Below are positions 1 to 9,633 of a DNA stretch of 36,858 nt, piece by piece; positions within the stretch are counted from its first letter, which is position 1; the number at the start of each line of letters is the position of its first letter. The translations under genes were made by a program, and so were the position numbers. This DNA comes from Gammaproteobacteria bacterium (GTDB lineage: Bacteria; Pseudomonadota; Gammaproteobacteria; Chromatiales; Chromatiaceae). A model generated the notes under the pieces. The model saw nothing but the letters and a program-made list of their open reading frames with translations, was not told the DNA's origin and did no database searches. The stretch lies in assembly GCA_024227135.1 (NCBI GenBank), contig JAAELC010000573.1, positions 1 to 36,858 of the forward strand, given 5' to 3'.

Positions 1-180
1 AGGGCAGGCAGACACACATCATGAGCGCGATTGGCCACCAAAGCGGTCAGTGTTACGCCCAAAAAAAGTCGGCAGGCTGCCGATAAAAGGCAGTGACAAG
101 GAAAAACAGACTAATGAGACAAAAACCGCGGCCCTATCATTTCACGGTGAAAGGGAGCCTGGCTATCCCTTTTGTTATTG

Positions 181-426
181 CTAGATCTGATCCATTTTTT
201 CTAGCTGCTGTTTTCCCAGCGCGTTTAGTAAACTTATCTGAGTTCCAATTAGTGGCCATAGAATAGGAATCAAAAACAGCGCCAGTAACAATGAAAAAGG
301 TGAGATATAGTCTGAAGTATTTGTTCCTGAAACAATAACTGTGAGAGAAGCTAGAAAAATAAATATGTATTCAACAAAAAAAGTTTTGTACTCAATGGAA
401 CATACCAAAAGGTCAGTGATATGCAT
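181..426 (-). CDS. Hypothetical small membrane protein
   Basis: The 81-residue product has two hydrophobic stretches that look like membrane helices, roughly residues 16-34 and 43-62, followed by a short polar tail. I do not recognise a family. It reads away from a transposase remnant on the other strand and overlaps it by three bases at its start. No convincing ribosome binding site is visible. It could be a passenger or chance ORF within insertion-element debris. The call rests only on length and hydrophobicity. Confidence 0.35.
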   Translation of the reverse strand: MHITDLLVCSIEYKTFFVEYIFIFLASLTVIVSGTNTSDYISPFSLLLALFLIPILWPLIGTQISLLNALGKQQLEKMDQI

Positions 427-597
427 CTTCCCAGATACTTGGCGGAGTTTTACTATCGTTTCGATCGTCGATTCAACCTCGCCAGTATGTTTACGCGATT
501 AGCGTATACAGCTGTAAGAACGGCGCCAATGCCTTTGAGACTGTTAATCCTCACCGAGCCAAGCGGTTGTAGAGAATATCCTTCATCGTCATTGTAG
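424..597 (+). pseudogene. IS1595-family (ISXO2-like) transposase, C-terminal remnant
   Basis: This frame translates to 57 residues beginning HLPRYLAEFYYRFDRRFNL and continuing through an AVRTAPMP segment before a TAG stop. It matches the well-known C-terminal end of ISXO2-like transposases, which have LPRYLAEF-YRFNRRF and AVRTPPMPYRLL. The upstream catalytic part is absent: the reading frame in front of the conserved block is unrelated. It is therefore a 3' fragment of an inactivated insertion sequence. The family assignment is from memory of the motif, not from a search. Confidence 0.7.
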
Positions 598-697
598 AAA
601 CTCCTCATACTGGCTTTTTCTATCTCCTGGAATACAATCGCTTTGATACAAAATTAATAGCAATTACTCACTCCCTTCCGTCCGATTTGTCTGATTC

Positions 698-780
698 GTA
701 GGATATGGTGAGCTGTTTTTTAGCGAACCGCATCTGTCGAGACTCAATCGATGCGGTTCGTGTTGCTCACCTCATCCAAC
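698..780. repeat. REP-like nested palindrome
   Basis: A perfect 10-bp inverted repeat, GAACCGCATC (725-734) and GATGCGGTTC (750-759), sits inside a second one, GGTGAGC (707-713) and GCTCACC (765-771). The outer arm continues imperfectly to about 698 and 780. The result is a long, bulged stem-loop of about 80 bases. It resembles the short palindromic intergenic repeats common in gammaproteobacteria. No gene is seen in 598-1014 otherwise. Confidence 0.55.
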
Positions 781-1014
781 GGGGTTGACAGCTAGATATT
801 TCACCGTATTGTGTATCAATATGTGCAGATCAAAACCTGGTATCTGCCGATGATAATGTCGGCTAAGCAGCTACAATCAATGATTCATTATCACGTTGAT
901 GAGCACTATACTGCGGCGGTTTTCACGTCAAGGCACCGCAGAGCGGTGGAGATAGTATTAAGACGCGGGAGAGACCAGCAGTGGCTTAGACATGTGGGTC
1001 ATCAGGTATTTGTA

Positions 1015-1181
1015 CTAGGAGCCTGTCCGAGAACAGTGAGCCTACTGCGGAAAAGCTGGATTTGGCCAGATTCTCCGATCATTTTCGTTAAATGTGCCTA
1101 ATATTCGCCTCAAATGATCATAAAATCTGACTCAAACCAGTTTTCCCTCGCTACGGCCCCTATTCTCGGACAGGCTCCTAG
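1015..1181. mobile_element. MITE-like element with perfect 19-bp terminal inverted repeats
   Basis: The sequence CTAGGAGCCTGTCCGAGAA at 1015-1033 is repeated exactly in reverse complement at 1163-1181, enclosing about 130 bp with no coding capacity. The ends look like insertion-sequence termini, and the flanking CTAG is itself palindromic, so a target duplication cannot be separated from the ends. With no transposase inside, this is best read as a miniature non-autonomous element or a deleted IS. It lies about 50 bp upstream of the putA start and could influence its transcription. Confidence 0.6.
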
Positions 1182-1234
1182 GCCTAACAATCTTAAACAT
1201 CCCCCCAGTGCAGGTGGCTCAGTGAGGAGGGTCC

Positions 1235-4200
1235 ATGACGGCTGAATACACAGACGGCACAGTTCAGGCAATAGATCGTATTACCTATTCGGACGAAAAC
1301 CAGCTCCTGAAGGAGCTGGTCGATCTAGCAGGATTGTCTGAAGCTGAACGCCAACGGATCTGTGCCCATGCTGCACGGCTGATTCATGGAATAAGGCAGC
1401 AGTCGGCCCCCGGCCTGATGGAAGTCTTTCTCGCTGAGTACGGTCTGTCCACCGATGAGGGAATAGCATTGATGTGTCTGGCGGAGGCATTGCTGCGTGT
1501 GCCGGACGCGGAAACTATTGACGCACTGATCGAGGATAAAATTGCACCCAGCAACTGGGCAGAGCACATGGGACGCTCCACATCTCCATTGGTGAATGCC
1601 TCAACCTGGGCTCTGATGCTGACCGGCAAAGTGTTGCAGGATCACCCCCCGGGGCCAGTTGGACACTTGCGTGGGGCGATCAAGCGTCTGGGCGAGCCGG
1701 TGATCCGCAGTGCCGTCAATCAGGCTATGAAGGAGATGGGACGACAGTTTGTGCTTGGCGAGACTATTGCTGCCGCCATGTCGAGAGCCCATGGCATGGA
1801 AGAGACAGGGTATAGCTACTCCTACGACATGCTGGGCGAAGCGGCCCGTACCAATGCCGACGCGGAGAGTCACTACCTGGCCTATTCACAGGCGATCGCT
1901 GCCATCGCCACCAGCTTTGAAGGTGATGATGTCAATGCCAACCCAGGGATCTCCGTCAAGCTGTCGGCCCTGTTTCCACGCTATGAGCTGGCCCAGCGCA
2001 AACGGGTACTGACCGAGCTGGTACCGAGGCTCAATTCCCTGGCATTGCTGGCCAAGTCGGCAAATATGGGGATTAATATCGACGCGGAAGAAGCCAACAG
2101 GCAGACGCTCTCCCTAGAAGTGATCGAGCGAGTGTTGTCCGAGCCGACGCTGGCGGGGTGGGACGGTTTCGGTGTCGTAGTTCAGGCGTACGGGCAACGT
2201 GCGGGCCATGTCATTGAGTGGCTCTTTGATCTTACCGAAAAGTTGAACCGCCGGATCACAGTGCGGCTGGTGAAAGGTGCCTACTGGGATAGTGAAATCA
2301 AACAGGCGCAATACAAGGGTATGTCGGGCTTTCCGGTATTCACCTCAAAAGCTGCCACAGATATCTCCTATATCGCCAATGCAAAGCGTCTGCTCGGTAT
2401 GACGGACCGAATTTTCCCCCAGTTTGCTACCCACAACGCTCACTCTGCCGCAGCGATTCTGCACATGGCACCTGACAAGGAGAGATTCGAATTCCAGCGT
2501 CTGCACGGCATGGGGGAGCCGTTGTATGCGTTGCTCAAGACGCAGGAAAAGTGTCGGTGCAGGATCTATGCTCCGGTTGGTGAGCACCGGGATCTGTTGG
2601 CCTACCTGGTTCGTCGCCTGTTGGAAAATGGTGCCAACAGCTCTTTCGTCAACCAGGTGGTGGACGAGGATGTATCGCCGGAAACCATTGCAGCTGACCC
2701 TTTTTCGCAGCTTCCGATCGTGTCCGGGAGGGCCATCAGCCCTGGAACTGAGCTGTTTAAACCGGAACGCCGCAACTCCCATGGCTGGGATCTCGATCAC
2801 TATCCCACGCTTGATGAAATCGACATCGCGCGTGAACCCTTTCACCGCAGCCATTGGACAGCCACGCCACTTATCGCTACACAACTTGAGTATCAGGGAG
2901 AAAGTATCGATCTCTACAACCCTGCGTTACCGGAAGAGCGTCTGGGCAGGGTTCAGCTGGCAACTGAGTTCGAAGTGGATGCAGCACTGACTGCCGCGCA
3001 GGTCTGGGAGGCCACTGCTGAAGAGCGGACCGTAGTGCTCAATCGGATCGCGGATCTGTATGAGACGCATTTCGGTGAGATGTTCGCACTGCTGGCAAGG
3101 GAGGCGGGCAAGACACTGCCCGATGCGGTGGCTGAACTCCGGGAGGCGGTGGATTTTCTGCGATATTATGCTGCGGGCGCGGTTGTCGGGGAGCCGGTCG
3201 GTATTTTTGCCTGCATATCACCGTGGAATTTTCCGTTGGCCATTTTTACGGGACAGGTGGCGGCGGCTCTGGCCGCGGGGAATGGTGTACTGGCCAAACC
3301 GGCCGAGCAGACTCCACTGGTTGCGTGGCGTGCTATTCAGTTGATGCATGAGGCAGGGGTGCCCCATGGGACGGTTCAGCTTCTACCTGGAGATGGTTCC
3401 ACCGGCGCCATGCTGACCGGTGACCCACGAATCGATGGTGTGGCGTTCACCGGATCGACTGAGACCGCCCGTATTATTCGACGGTCGATGGCGCAGCACC
3501 TGACACCCGGAGCGCCGTTGATCGCCGAGACCGGCGGCCTGAACGCGATGATCGTAGACAGTACCGCGCTACCGGAGCAGGCAGTCGAAGCGGTGATGGA
3601 AAGTGCGTTTCAATCAGCCGGGCAGCGTTGTTCGGCACTGCGTTGTCTCTATGTACAGGAAGATATTGCCAAAGCATTCAAGACCATGTTGTTCGGGGCA
3701 ATGAATGAGCTCAGCCTGGGTGATCCATGGCATCTGAGTACCGACTCCGGTCCGATAATTGATCGGGAGGCATTGAGTGTGATCGAAGCGTACATCGACA
3801 AGGCAGAAAAGGAGAACCGTCTGCTGAAGCGCCTGACGAGCCCGAAAGTCGGTGTGTTTTCTGGACCTGCGGTCATTCAGGTTGATGGCATTGAAGATCT
3901 GAAGCGGGAGGTATTTGGACCGGTGCTGCACCTGGCCATCTTTAGCGCCGACCGAATCGACAAGGTAATCGATGCTATCAACCGCACGGGTTACGGGCTG
4001 ACATTTGGTCTGCAGACTCGCATCGATGACAGGGTTCAGGCTGTATGTGAACGGATCAATGCCGGTAATATCTATGTCAACAGAAACCAGATCGGTGCAA
4101 TAGTGGGAAGCCAGCCGTTCGGCGGTAACGGGTTGTCCGGAACCGGACCAAAAGCCGGCGGGGCGAACTACCTGGAACGTTTCTACAGAGCACCTGCGAC

Positions 4201-4687
4201 AGTCTCTCACGACCTGGATACCAATACTTCATCGGGGTCGACAGCTGAACTCCAGGGACTGATAAAAGCCACAGGCTATTGCCAACGCCTGGGGGCCATC
4301 AACCTGCCGGGACCGACCGGGGAGTCGAACAGCTTGAGCAGGGTGGCACGCGAACCTCTGTTGTGCCTTGGCCCCGGTGAGCGGGTTGCCGCCGAGCAGG
4401 CGGGTATTATCCGGGAAATGGGTGGAACGGCCGTCGAATGCGGGGGATCTCTGGCGGTTAAGGCGCTGAAGGAGGTTTCTGGGTTTTCCGGCGTCGTCTG
4501 GTGGGGTGACAAAGTGCGTGCAAGAGAGTTGGATCTGGTATTGTCTGAAAACGAGGGGCCTCTGTTGCCATTGATTACCGGAAAGCCCGATTCCGGACAT
4601 GTTTTCTCCGAACGGCATGTATGTGTCGATACTACGGCATCTGGTGGAAATACTGAGCTTTTGTCCTCTACAACTGGATCCGGTTGA
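1235..4687 (+). CDS. putA: Bifunctional proline dehydrogenase / L-glutamate gamma-semialdehyde dehydrogenase PutA
   Basis: PutA oxidises proline to P5C with FAD and then to glutamate with NAD+, at the cytoplasmic membrane. The proline dehydrogenase barrel is marked by RLVKGAYWDSEIK near residue 343 and YAPVGEHRDLLAYLVRR near 446. The aldehyde dehydrogenase half shows ISPWNFPLAIF near 661, the FTGSTETA nucleotide loop near 738, the ETGG general-base Glu near 765 and catalytic Cys799 in GQRCSAL. A C-terminal extension ends with an ERHVCVDTTASGGN block typical of longer PutAs. At 1150 residues there is no N-terminal ribbon-helix-helix domain, so it should not be an autorepressor like the E. coli protein. 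The ATG follows GGAGG at 1226-1230. It appears monocistronic. Confidence 0.96.
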   Translation: MTAEYTDGTVQAIDRITYSDENQLLKELVDLAGLSEAERQRICAHAARLIHGIRQQSAPGLMEVFLAEYGLSTDEGIALMCLAEALLRVPDAETIDALIEDKIAPSNWAEHMGRSTSPLVNASTWALMLTGKVLQDHPPGPVGHLRGAIKRLGEPVIRSAVNQAMKEMGRQFVLGETIAAAMSRAHGMEETGYSYSYDMLGEAARTNADAESHYLAYSQAIAAIATSFEGDDVNANPGISVKLSALFPRYELAQRKRVLTELVPRLNSLALLAKSANMGINIDAEEANRQTLSLEVIERVLSEPTLAGWDGFGVVVQAYGQRAGHVIEWLFDLTEKLNRRITVRLVKGAYWDSEIKQAQYKGMSGFPVFTSKAATDISYIANAKRLLGMTDRIFPQFATHNAHSAAAILHMAPDKERFEFQRLHGMGEPLYALLKTQEKCRCRIYAPVGEHRDLLAYLVRRLLENGANSSFVNQVVDEDVSPETIAADPFSQLPIVSGRAISPGTELFKPERRNSHGWDLDHYPTLDEIDIAREPFHRSHWTATPLIATQLEYQGESIDLYNPALPEERLGRVQLATEFEVDAALTAAQVWEATAEERTVVLNRIADLYETHFGEMFALLAREAGKTLPDAVAELREAVDFLRYYAAGAVVGEPVGIFACISPWNFPLAIFTGQVAAALAAGNGVLAKPAEQTPLVAWRAIQLMHEAGVPHGTVQLLPGDGSTGAMLTGDPRIDGVAFTGSTETARIIRRSMAQHLTPGAPLIAETGGLNAMIVDSTALPEQAVEAVMESAFQSAGQRCSALRCLYVQEDIAKAFKTMLFGAMNELSLGDPWHLSTDSGPIIDREALSVIEAYIDKAEKENRLLKRLTSPKVGVFSGPAVIQVDGIEDLKREVFGPVLHLAIFSADRIDKVIDAINRTGYGLTFGLQTRIDDRVQAVCERINAGNIYVNRNQIGAIVGSQPFGGNGLSGTGPKAGGANYLERFYRAPATVSHDLDTNTSSGSTAELQGLIKATGYCQRLGAINLPGPTGESNSLSRVAREPLLCLGPGERVAAEQAGIIREMGGTAVECGGSLAVKALKEVSGFSGVVWWGDKVRARELDLVLSENEGPLLPLITGKPDSGHVFSERHVCVDTTASGGNTELLSSTTGSG

Positions 4688-4850
4688 TATTTACTCGAAA
4701 ACGGTTATACATTGACAGAGGTGATATCGGCCCTGGCCGAATGTCCCGCTTTGTCGTTTACCAATTTTATACTGCCACTTTCCCGCTCTATGTTATCTCC
4801 GACGATTAAAAGGGTGTTATTGGACGACAAGCGATGAGGAGAGAGGAGTG

Positions 4851-4949
4851 ATGAAGATACCGAAAAAAGTGACTGCTACTGCCGGCGCGTTGGCCCTGCT
4901 TACAACCGCGGACACCAGCGTGGATCAACGCGATACGGTGCTCAAATAA
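4851..4949 (+). CDS. Hypothetical short ORF with signal-peptide-like N-terminus
   Basis: A 32-codon ORF begins with ATG after a good GAGAGGAG Shine-Dalgarno sequence (4840-4848). It encodes MKIPKKV followed by an Ala/Leu/Thr-rich hydrophobic stretch, resembling the start of a secreted protein, and stops at 4947. It may be the front of a decayed gene for a small exported protein, because the downstream bases give no continuing frame. The surrounding stretch 4688-5174 holds nothing else I can support. Confidence 0.25.
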   Translation: MKIPKKVTATAGALALLTTADTSVDQRDTVLK

Positions 4950-5174
4950 GGTGAACGGTCTTTCACAGCCGATGCCTTGCACGGTGGCTGTTCTATGCCA
5001 TGGAATCCGGCCTGAGTTCCGCGCCCACCGCCCAACACCGAACAACTCCTTTTGGAAATACGCCCCCTCCTGATCCTACCGCTGAACGGACCCTGCCAAA
5101 AAGCATACCCGCATCCTCTTTAGTACTTTCATGATCATCCAACGTCAATCAAAGCCTATCATCCTATATTCAAA

Positions 5175-5716
5175 TCAGGGGGAATGGACCGCCGGGTTTC
5201 GTATCACCAGATAGACACCCAGAACCGCAACCAGTATCCCTACGGCAGACCAGAGGGTGAGTTGTTCATCGAACAGCAACCAAGCCAGCAATGCCGTGAG
5301 CGGTGGTGTCAGATAGAAATAACTGGCAACCTTTGCGGCTTTACCCTCGCGGATCATCAACATCAACAACATTACCGCGGAGACAGGCAGCCCGAAAACC
5401 AGCCAAAGCAGGGTGAGAACGAACAGAGGCTCCCAGCTGACATGCCGGTATTGATCGCGGAAAAAATACCACCAAGATAACAGGCATGAACCAGGGCACC
5501 GACAACCATCGAATGCAATGCTCCCCGCGGATCCGGCCAATGTGCGTGAAACAATCTGATGAGTACTAAAAAGGCAGCCACCGTGATGTACATGCGATAC
5601 ATCAGAAAAGTGAAAGGCTCTGCATAGGGCAGGCCGAATTTTGTGCCGATGAATCCAGTGGACCAGAGCAGCACAAACAACAGGGGAATCTGTTTGAGAG
5701 AAGTTCGGTCAATCAT
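5175..5716 (-). pseudogene. EamA/DMT-family permease with internal deletion and frameshift
   Basis: Drug/metabolite transporter proteins of this family have about ten membrane helices in two EamA repeats. The 5' part here (ATG at 5714-5716, MIDRTSLKQIPLLFVLLWSTGFI) gives the first helices up to NTGMSAG at about 5432. The reading frame then shifts, and the other frame gives the second half, LFVLTLLWLVFGLPVSA through LTALLAWLLFDEQLT to VYLVIRNP. Together they encode about 180 residues against the usual ~300, so roughly 120 residues of the middle are missing exactly where the frame breaks. This indicates one deletion event at about 5432. No intact product is expected. Confidence 0.8.
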
Positions 5717-6013
5717 CAGGCGTGCTGAATGGCAGCGTAGCAGAGGCTCATGGTGCGGCAATCTGCCATTGGATACAACGGTTTTTTAATCCAGATACTT
5801 TTCAGGCCACCAGTCGGGATACAAGTTGCATGAAGTTCCTGTTCTCAGTGTTCCAGAGCATTCCTCAATGATCGGAATACCCGCTCTGAGATAGCCTGGA
5901 GACAAGGACAACAGCGGGCAGGATGCGTCTTGTCCAACCCTGCATTGAAGTGCTGATACCGCGTTATCAAACCCACATAAAGTGGACTCGACAACCGGGG
6001 TCTCTAATACCTG

Positions 6014-6883
6014 TCACCCCTTAACCGCACCGGCCGTCATGCCTGTGATGATCTGCTTCGACGCCACGAAGGTAAAGATGATCGGCGGTATCGCCAGCAG
6101 CATACCCGTGGCCATGATCACGCCCCAGTTGATATCGTACTCGGTTAGTGAGTTCACGATCGTCACCGGAACGGTCCGGGTATTACGATCAAGCAGGGCA
6201 TTGGCGATCAGAAACTCGTTCCAGGCGATACGGAACGTAAAAATCGAGGCCGCCGCGAGGCCCGGCTTGATAACAGGCAGCACAATGAGGAAAAATACCT
6301 GGAAAGCATTCGCGCCATCGATTCTGGCGGCCTCCTCCAGCTGAATCGGTATCTGGACGATGAAACTCTGCAGAATCCAGATCACAAACGGGAGATTCAT
6401 TGCTACATAGACCATAATGATACCGGCATAGGTTCCATCGAGCTGGTACTGGAAAGTCCAGATACCAAAAACCGGCACCAGTAACACCGCCGGCGGAACC
6501 ATCCGCATCATCAGTGTAGTCATCGACATGGTGCCACGTCCCATGAAGCGAAAACGCACCAGGGCATAGGCTGCCATGCAGCCGGTTACCAGTGTGATAC
6601 CTGTGGAGATCAGCGCGATAATGAGCGAATTCCCGAGTGCTCGCCCGAAGGACGGATCACAATAGTCCACGTGGTCCAGCTGATACCAAAGCACATTGCA
6701 GAGCACGGTTTCGTAATTCTGCAATGTTGGAAAAAACAGAAGACTGGATGTTTCACTCATCACATCGACGTTGAGACGAAACGAAGTCGACAACATCAGG
6801 TATATCGGGGCAATCGACATAACAACCAGTGCAGCCAGCAATGCATAGAAGGCCGGATTTTGCCGTTCGTTGGTTGAGTGCAT
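6014..6883 (-). CDS. Carbohydrate ABC transporter permease (MalG family)
   Basis: Inner-membrane permease of a CUT1-type importer, with about six hydrophobic helices over 289 residues. The EAA loop that contacts the ATPase is visible as EEAARIDGANAFQVFFLIVLP, near residues 190-210. The C-terminus has the MTAGAVKG ending common in MalG-like proteins. It is the last gene of the substrate-binding protein, permease, permease run: the upstream permease stops three bases before this ATG, and the ribosome site GGAGG lies inside that gene's end, implying translational coupling. The substrate is not readable from the sequence; the neighbourhood suggests a sugar, polyol or sugar acid. An unusual Cys/Asp-rich loop (roughly residues 60-80) precedes the third helix region. 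Confidence 0.93.
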   Translation of the reverse strand: MHSTNERQNPAFYALLAALVVMSIAPIYLMLSTSFRLNVDVMSETSSLLFFPTLQNYETVLCNVLWYQLDHVDYCDPSFGRALGNSLIIALISTGITLVTGCMAAYALVRFRFMGRGTMSMTTLMMRMVPPAVLLVPVFGIWTFQYQLDGTYAGIIMVYVAMNLPFVIWILQSFIVQIPIQLEEAARIDGANAFQVFFLIVLPVIKPGLAAASIFTFRIAWNEFLIANALLDRNTRTVPVTIVNSLTEYDINWGVIMATGMLLAIPPIIFTFVASKQIITGMTAGAVKG

Positions 6884-6886
6884 AAC

Positions 6887-7801
6887 CTAACCCTCCTCCA
6901 CTGCCTGCCGCACGCTCGCTTCGCGAGCATCAATGATCTTGTTATAGACGAACATGATGATCGTCAGTGTCAGTAGCAGGAGCAGCAGATAATTAGACAT
7001 GGCTGCCGCCACACCCAGCTCACGAAATTCAGACGCGGTACGTGAAATCCGCAATGACATGATTTCGGTCGACAACCCAGGTCCGCCGTTGGTCATCACC
7101 AGTATCACTTCCAACACCTTGAATGAATCAATCAGACGCAGAAGGCCGGTGACGATCAATACCGGCAACATCAATGGCAGTTTGATGTGAATAATCTGCT
7201 GCCACCCCGATGCACCATCAATCCGCGATGCCTCAAGGGCCGACCGGGGCAGCGATTGCAGGGCCGCCAAGGCGAGAATGAAAATAAACGGGGTCCACTG
7301 CCAGATATCGGCAATGATAATAGAGGCAAGCGCCCACCCCGAATCAGACAACCAGGGTATGGGTTCAAAACCCCAGTCCTTTAAGATCCTGTTAAATACT
7401 CCCACCGACGGGTGATACATATATCGCCACATCAGACCAACCACGATGGGGGCAATCATCATTGGTAGTATGAAAATGGTACGGAGAACCGAAATTCCAC
7501 GGATGTTTCGATCGAGGAGCAGTGCCAGACCGACACCAATCAACATCTCTGTCACGACAACAATCGACGAGAATTTCAGAGTAACCGTCAAAGACTCCCG
7601 GAAACTCTCATCCCCCAACAGGCTGGTGTAGTTCCTCAGGCCGATGAAATCGGCCTCGCCAATCAACTGGCTCGGGTTCCAATCGAGGAAGCTCGCATAG
7701 ATCATATACCCGATCGGGTAGAGAAGCCCCACGATCATGAATCCTGCTGCGGGAGCAAGGAACATATAGGGTGTCATACGACTCATGCTGTTGGTCGACA
7801 T
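6887..7801 (-). CDS. Carbohydrate ABC transporter permease (MalF family)
   Basis: The 304-residue partner of the MalG-type permease has about six membrane helices, starting with a hydrophobic segment at residues 12-32. Its EAA loop reads EASRIDGASGWQQIIHIKLPLM, near 200-220, and a TNGGPGLSTEIMS segment follows, as is usual for sugar permeases of this family. The start is supported by AGGGAG upstream of the ATG. It lies about 100 bases downstream of the binding-protein gene and is tightly coupled to the next permease, so the three form one transcription unit. The substrate is inferred only from context. Confidence 0.93.
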   Translation of the reverse strand: MSTNSMSRMTPYMFLAPAAGFMIVGLLYPIGYMIYASFLDWNPSQLIGEADFIGLRNYTSLLGDESFRESLTVTLKFSSIVVVTEMLIGVGLALLLDRNIRGISVLRTIFILPMMIAPIVVGLMWRYMYHPSVGVFNRILKDWGFEPIPWLSDSGWALASIIIADIWQWTPFIFILALAALQSLPRSALEASRIDGASGWQQIIHIKLPLMLPVLIVTGLLRLIDSFKVLEVILVMTNGGPGLSTEIMSLRISRTASEFRELGVAAAMSNYLLLLLLTLTIIMFVYNKIIDAREASVRQAVEEG

Positions 7802-7898
7802 AACAACTTGCTCCCTTTCTGCTATTCGCCTGGATCGTAAAGAGAGGACGGCAGACCCGCGGGAGATCCCCCGCCCTCACTTCCGGCAAGTTACTTTG

Positions 7899-9227
7899 CT
7901 ACTGCCAGCTGTAGTAACCAGCTTTTTCCATGATTGCCCGGGTGCGTTTGGCCACACCATCCAGTCCTTCCTGAGGATCCAGCCCTTCAGTCAGCACCTT
8001 GGACAGAGTCGTCCCCAGATCGGCGTTGATCTTACCCCAAACCGGGATAATGGGACGCCAGTCGGGATCGGCATACTTGAGCGCTTCACCGAAGGTGGTC
8101 ATGTACGGGTACTTGGCGTTCACATCTGAATCCGCGTGGGTGGAGTAACGCGATGGGTTGCCGCCGGCCAGCGCCACCAGCTTATCCCCATGCCTGGAGG
8201 TCAGCCACTGCATCAACAAAAAGGCGGCTTCCTTGTTCTGGGCATTCCTGGGGATCGCAATACCGAATCCACCCGTCTGGGAACCACGGCGTACACCTTC
8301 AGGATGCAGCGCCCAACCGACCTTACCCACGACCTTCGATTTCCTGGGGTCCTCGACTGAGCTTGCAAATATCGTAGTATCCAGGAACAAGGCCGTTTTT
8401 CCCTGGAGGAAGGCATTGCCAGCCTCCGCGAAAGCAAAGGTTTTAGCACCTTCCGGACCACAGTCCACGATCTTTTTGAGCGCCTTGGCAGCTTTTAAGC
8501 CGGCTTCGTTGTTGACGATCGGATTCCAGTTATCATCGAAAATCCGTCCCCCTAAAGGCGCAAGGTGCAGCAGGAAGGCGTGGCTGGCCTGGTGACCGGA
8601 TGCGGCACGAGAGGCCAGACCACCCATGCCCGGCTCCAGTTTCGGGATTTCGCAGACCAGATCCAACAACTCATCGTAGGTTTCAGGCACTTTTAGATTG
8701 TGCTTCTCTAAAATGTCTTTGCGATACCCGAGAACAGAGGTTTCTGAGCCATAAGGGATACCATAAGCAGATTGCAGCGGCCCAGGCAGATACCCTTTCT
8801 TACCACCGACAACGCCGATGTTTTTGACGTAACCGTCGATAAGATCATCGGGATCGTAGTTGGGATCTGATAGTTTGGGGTTCATGAAGTACCGTGCCAG
8901 GTTTTCCAACTGATCGGCGTAGACGTAATCAGCCTTCGAGAAAACCACATAGGCAATCAAGTCGTAGTCACCCTTTCTCTTAGTCAACTCGAGTGTCTGC
9001 TTTTCTCGCATTTTCAGATACTGCAGCAGGTCGACTTCAACCTTTATTCCCGTTTCCTTCGTGAACTGTGGCAAAACTTTCATCACCGCGTGATAGTGTG
9101 GATGTGCGGGAAAGTTGACCACCAACGTCGTGCCTTTATAAGGTGCGTAGGGATTTGCCGTCGCAATTCCTGCCGATAGTGCGAGCGCGGCCACCGAAAC
9201 AGCCGCTCGATGTATCCACTTAAACAT
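7899..9227 (-). CDS. Extracellular solute-binding protein of a carbohydrate ABC importer
   Basis: Periplasmic family 1 (MalE-like) binding protein of 442 residues that would hand substrate to the two permeases downstream. The first 24 residues (MFKWIHRAAVSVAALALSAG to ATA, then NPYAP) form a classical signal peptide with an AxA cleavage site. I chose the ATG at 9225-9227 because it follows AGGAGGATAGAAG closely; longer in-frame starts add an implausible leader. The mature protein has the typical two-lobe pattern, with FPAHPHYHAVMKVLPQF near the start and a GNAFLQGKTAL segment. No lipobox is present. The ligand is unknown, but the surrounding genes point to sugar acids or polyols. Confidence 0.9.
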   Translation of the reverse strand: MFKWIHRAAVSVAALALSAGIATANPYAPYKGTTLVVNFPAHPHYHAVMKVLPQFTKETGIKVEVDLLQYLKMREKQTLELTKRKGDYDLIAYVVFSKADYVYADQLENLARYFMNPKLSDPNYDPDDLIDGYVKNIGVVGGKKGYLPGPLQSAYGIPYGSETSVLGYRKDILEKHNLKVPETYDELLDLVCEIPKLEPGMGGLASRAASGHQASHAFLLHLAPLGGRIFDDNWNPIVNNEAGLKAAKALKKIVDCGPEGAKTFAFAEAGNAFLQGKTALFLDTTIFASSVEDPRKSKVVGKVGWALHPEGVRRGSQTGGFGIAIPRNAQNKEAAFLLMQWLTSRHGDKLVALAGGNPSRYSTHADSDVNAKYPYMTTFGEALKYADPDWRPIIPVWGKINADLGTTLSKVLTEGLDPQEGLDGVAKRTRAIMEKAGYYSWQ

Positions 9228-9401
9228 TCTTCTATCCTCCTGTTTAGTAATGACTGTCCTGCAATTTCTGTGCTGTCTATTGGTAATAGGTTCAGATACA
9301 GCTTGTCCTGTCGGCCTCATCACTGAGTACAGCATGCCGACCAGGCATCACACCACCATGAACACTGACAAGCTTCCTTCATGCAAACGTTTTACCTCGA
9401 A

Positions 9402-9632
9402 AGCGCTCCAGGGGCTGCGTGAACTGATAAAAGTCCAGAGACTGCGCTGGACTCTGGTTCAGATTCAAGGCGTGGCAAGGGTTGCATAGCTGTTCTATGC
9501 AACCTTTCCCGCAACATGAAAAATCTGTCTGGAACAGGTTTTCACACCAGCCCGAAGGGCTAGACTCAAGAACGGGCCGAGCAACCCGGGAATGAGTACG
9601 AGCAAGACTGGGCATTTCATTCCCTCCGTAGC
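9402..9632 (-). repeat. Dispersed ~240-bp repeat, copy 1
   Basis: Read in reverse complement, this stretch aligns with 19077-19330. Shared blocks include GGGTTGCTCGG-like, CCTTCGGGCTGG, GTGAAAA-CTGTTCCAGACAG and CACGCCTTGAATCTG segments. It contains a perfect hairpin, GGTTGCATAG/CTATGCAACC at 9480-9504. The weak ORFs it gives on either strand are not convincing genes. It separates the ATPase gene from the binding-protein gene of the importer. The rest of the gap, 9228-9401, contains nothing else I recognise. Confidence 0.7.
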
Positions 9633-9633
9633 C

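Noticed and set aside
1-180. Possible protein fragment at the left edge
   Set aside because: Short frames on both strands give no convincing match and no start or domain could be supported.
811-1101. 96-codon plus-strand frame before putA
   Set aside because: Its end reads through the terminal inverted repeat of the miniature element, it lacks a ribosome site, and the translation resembles no family.
4806-5045. 79-codon minus-strand frame
   Set aside because: It is antisense to the short signal-peptide-like ORF, has Arg/His-rich non-protein-like composition and no start signal.
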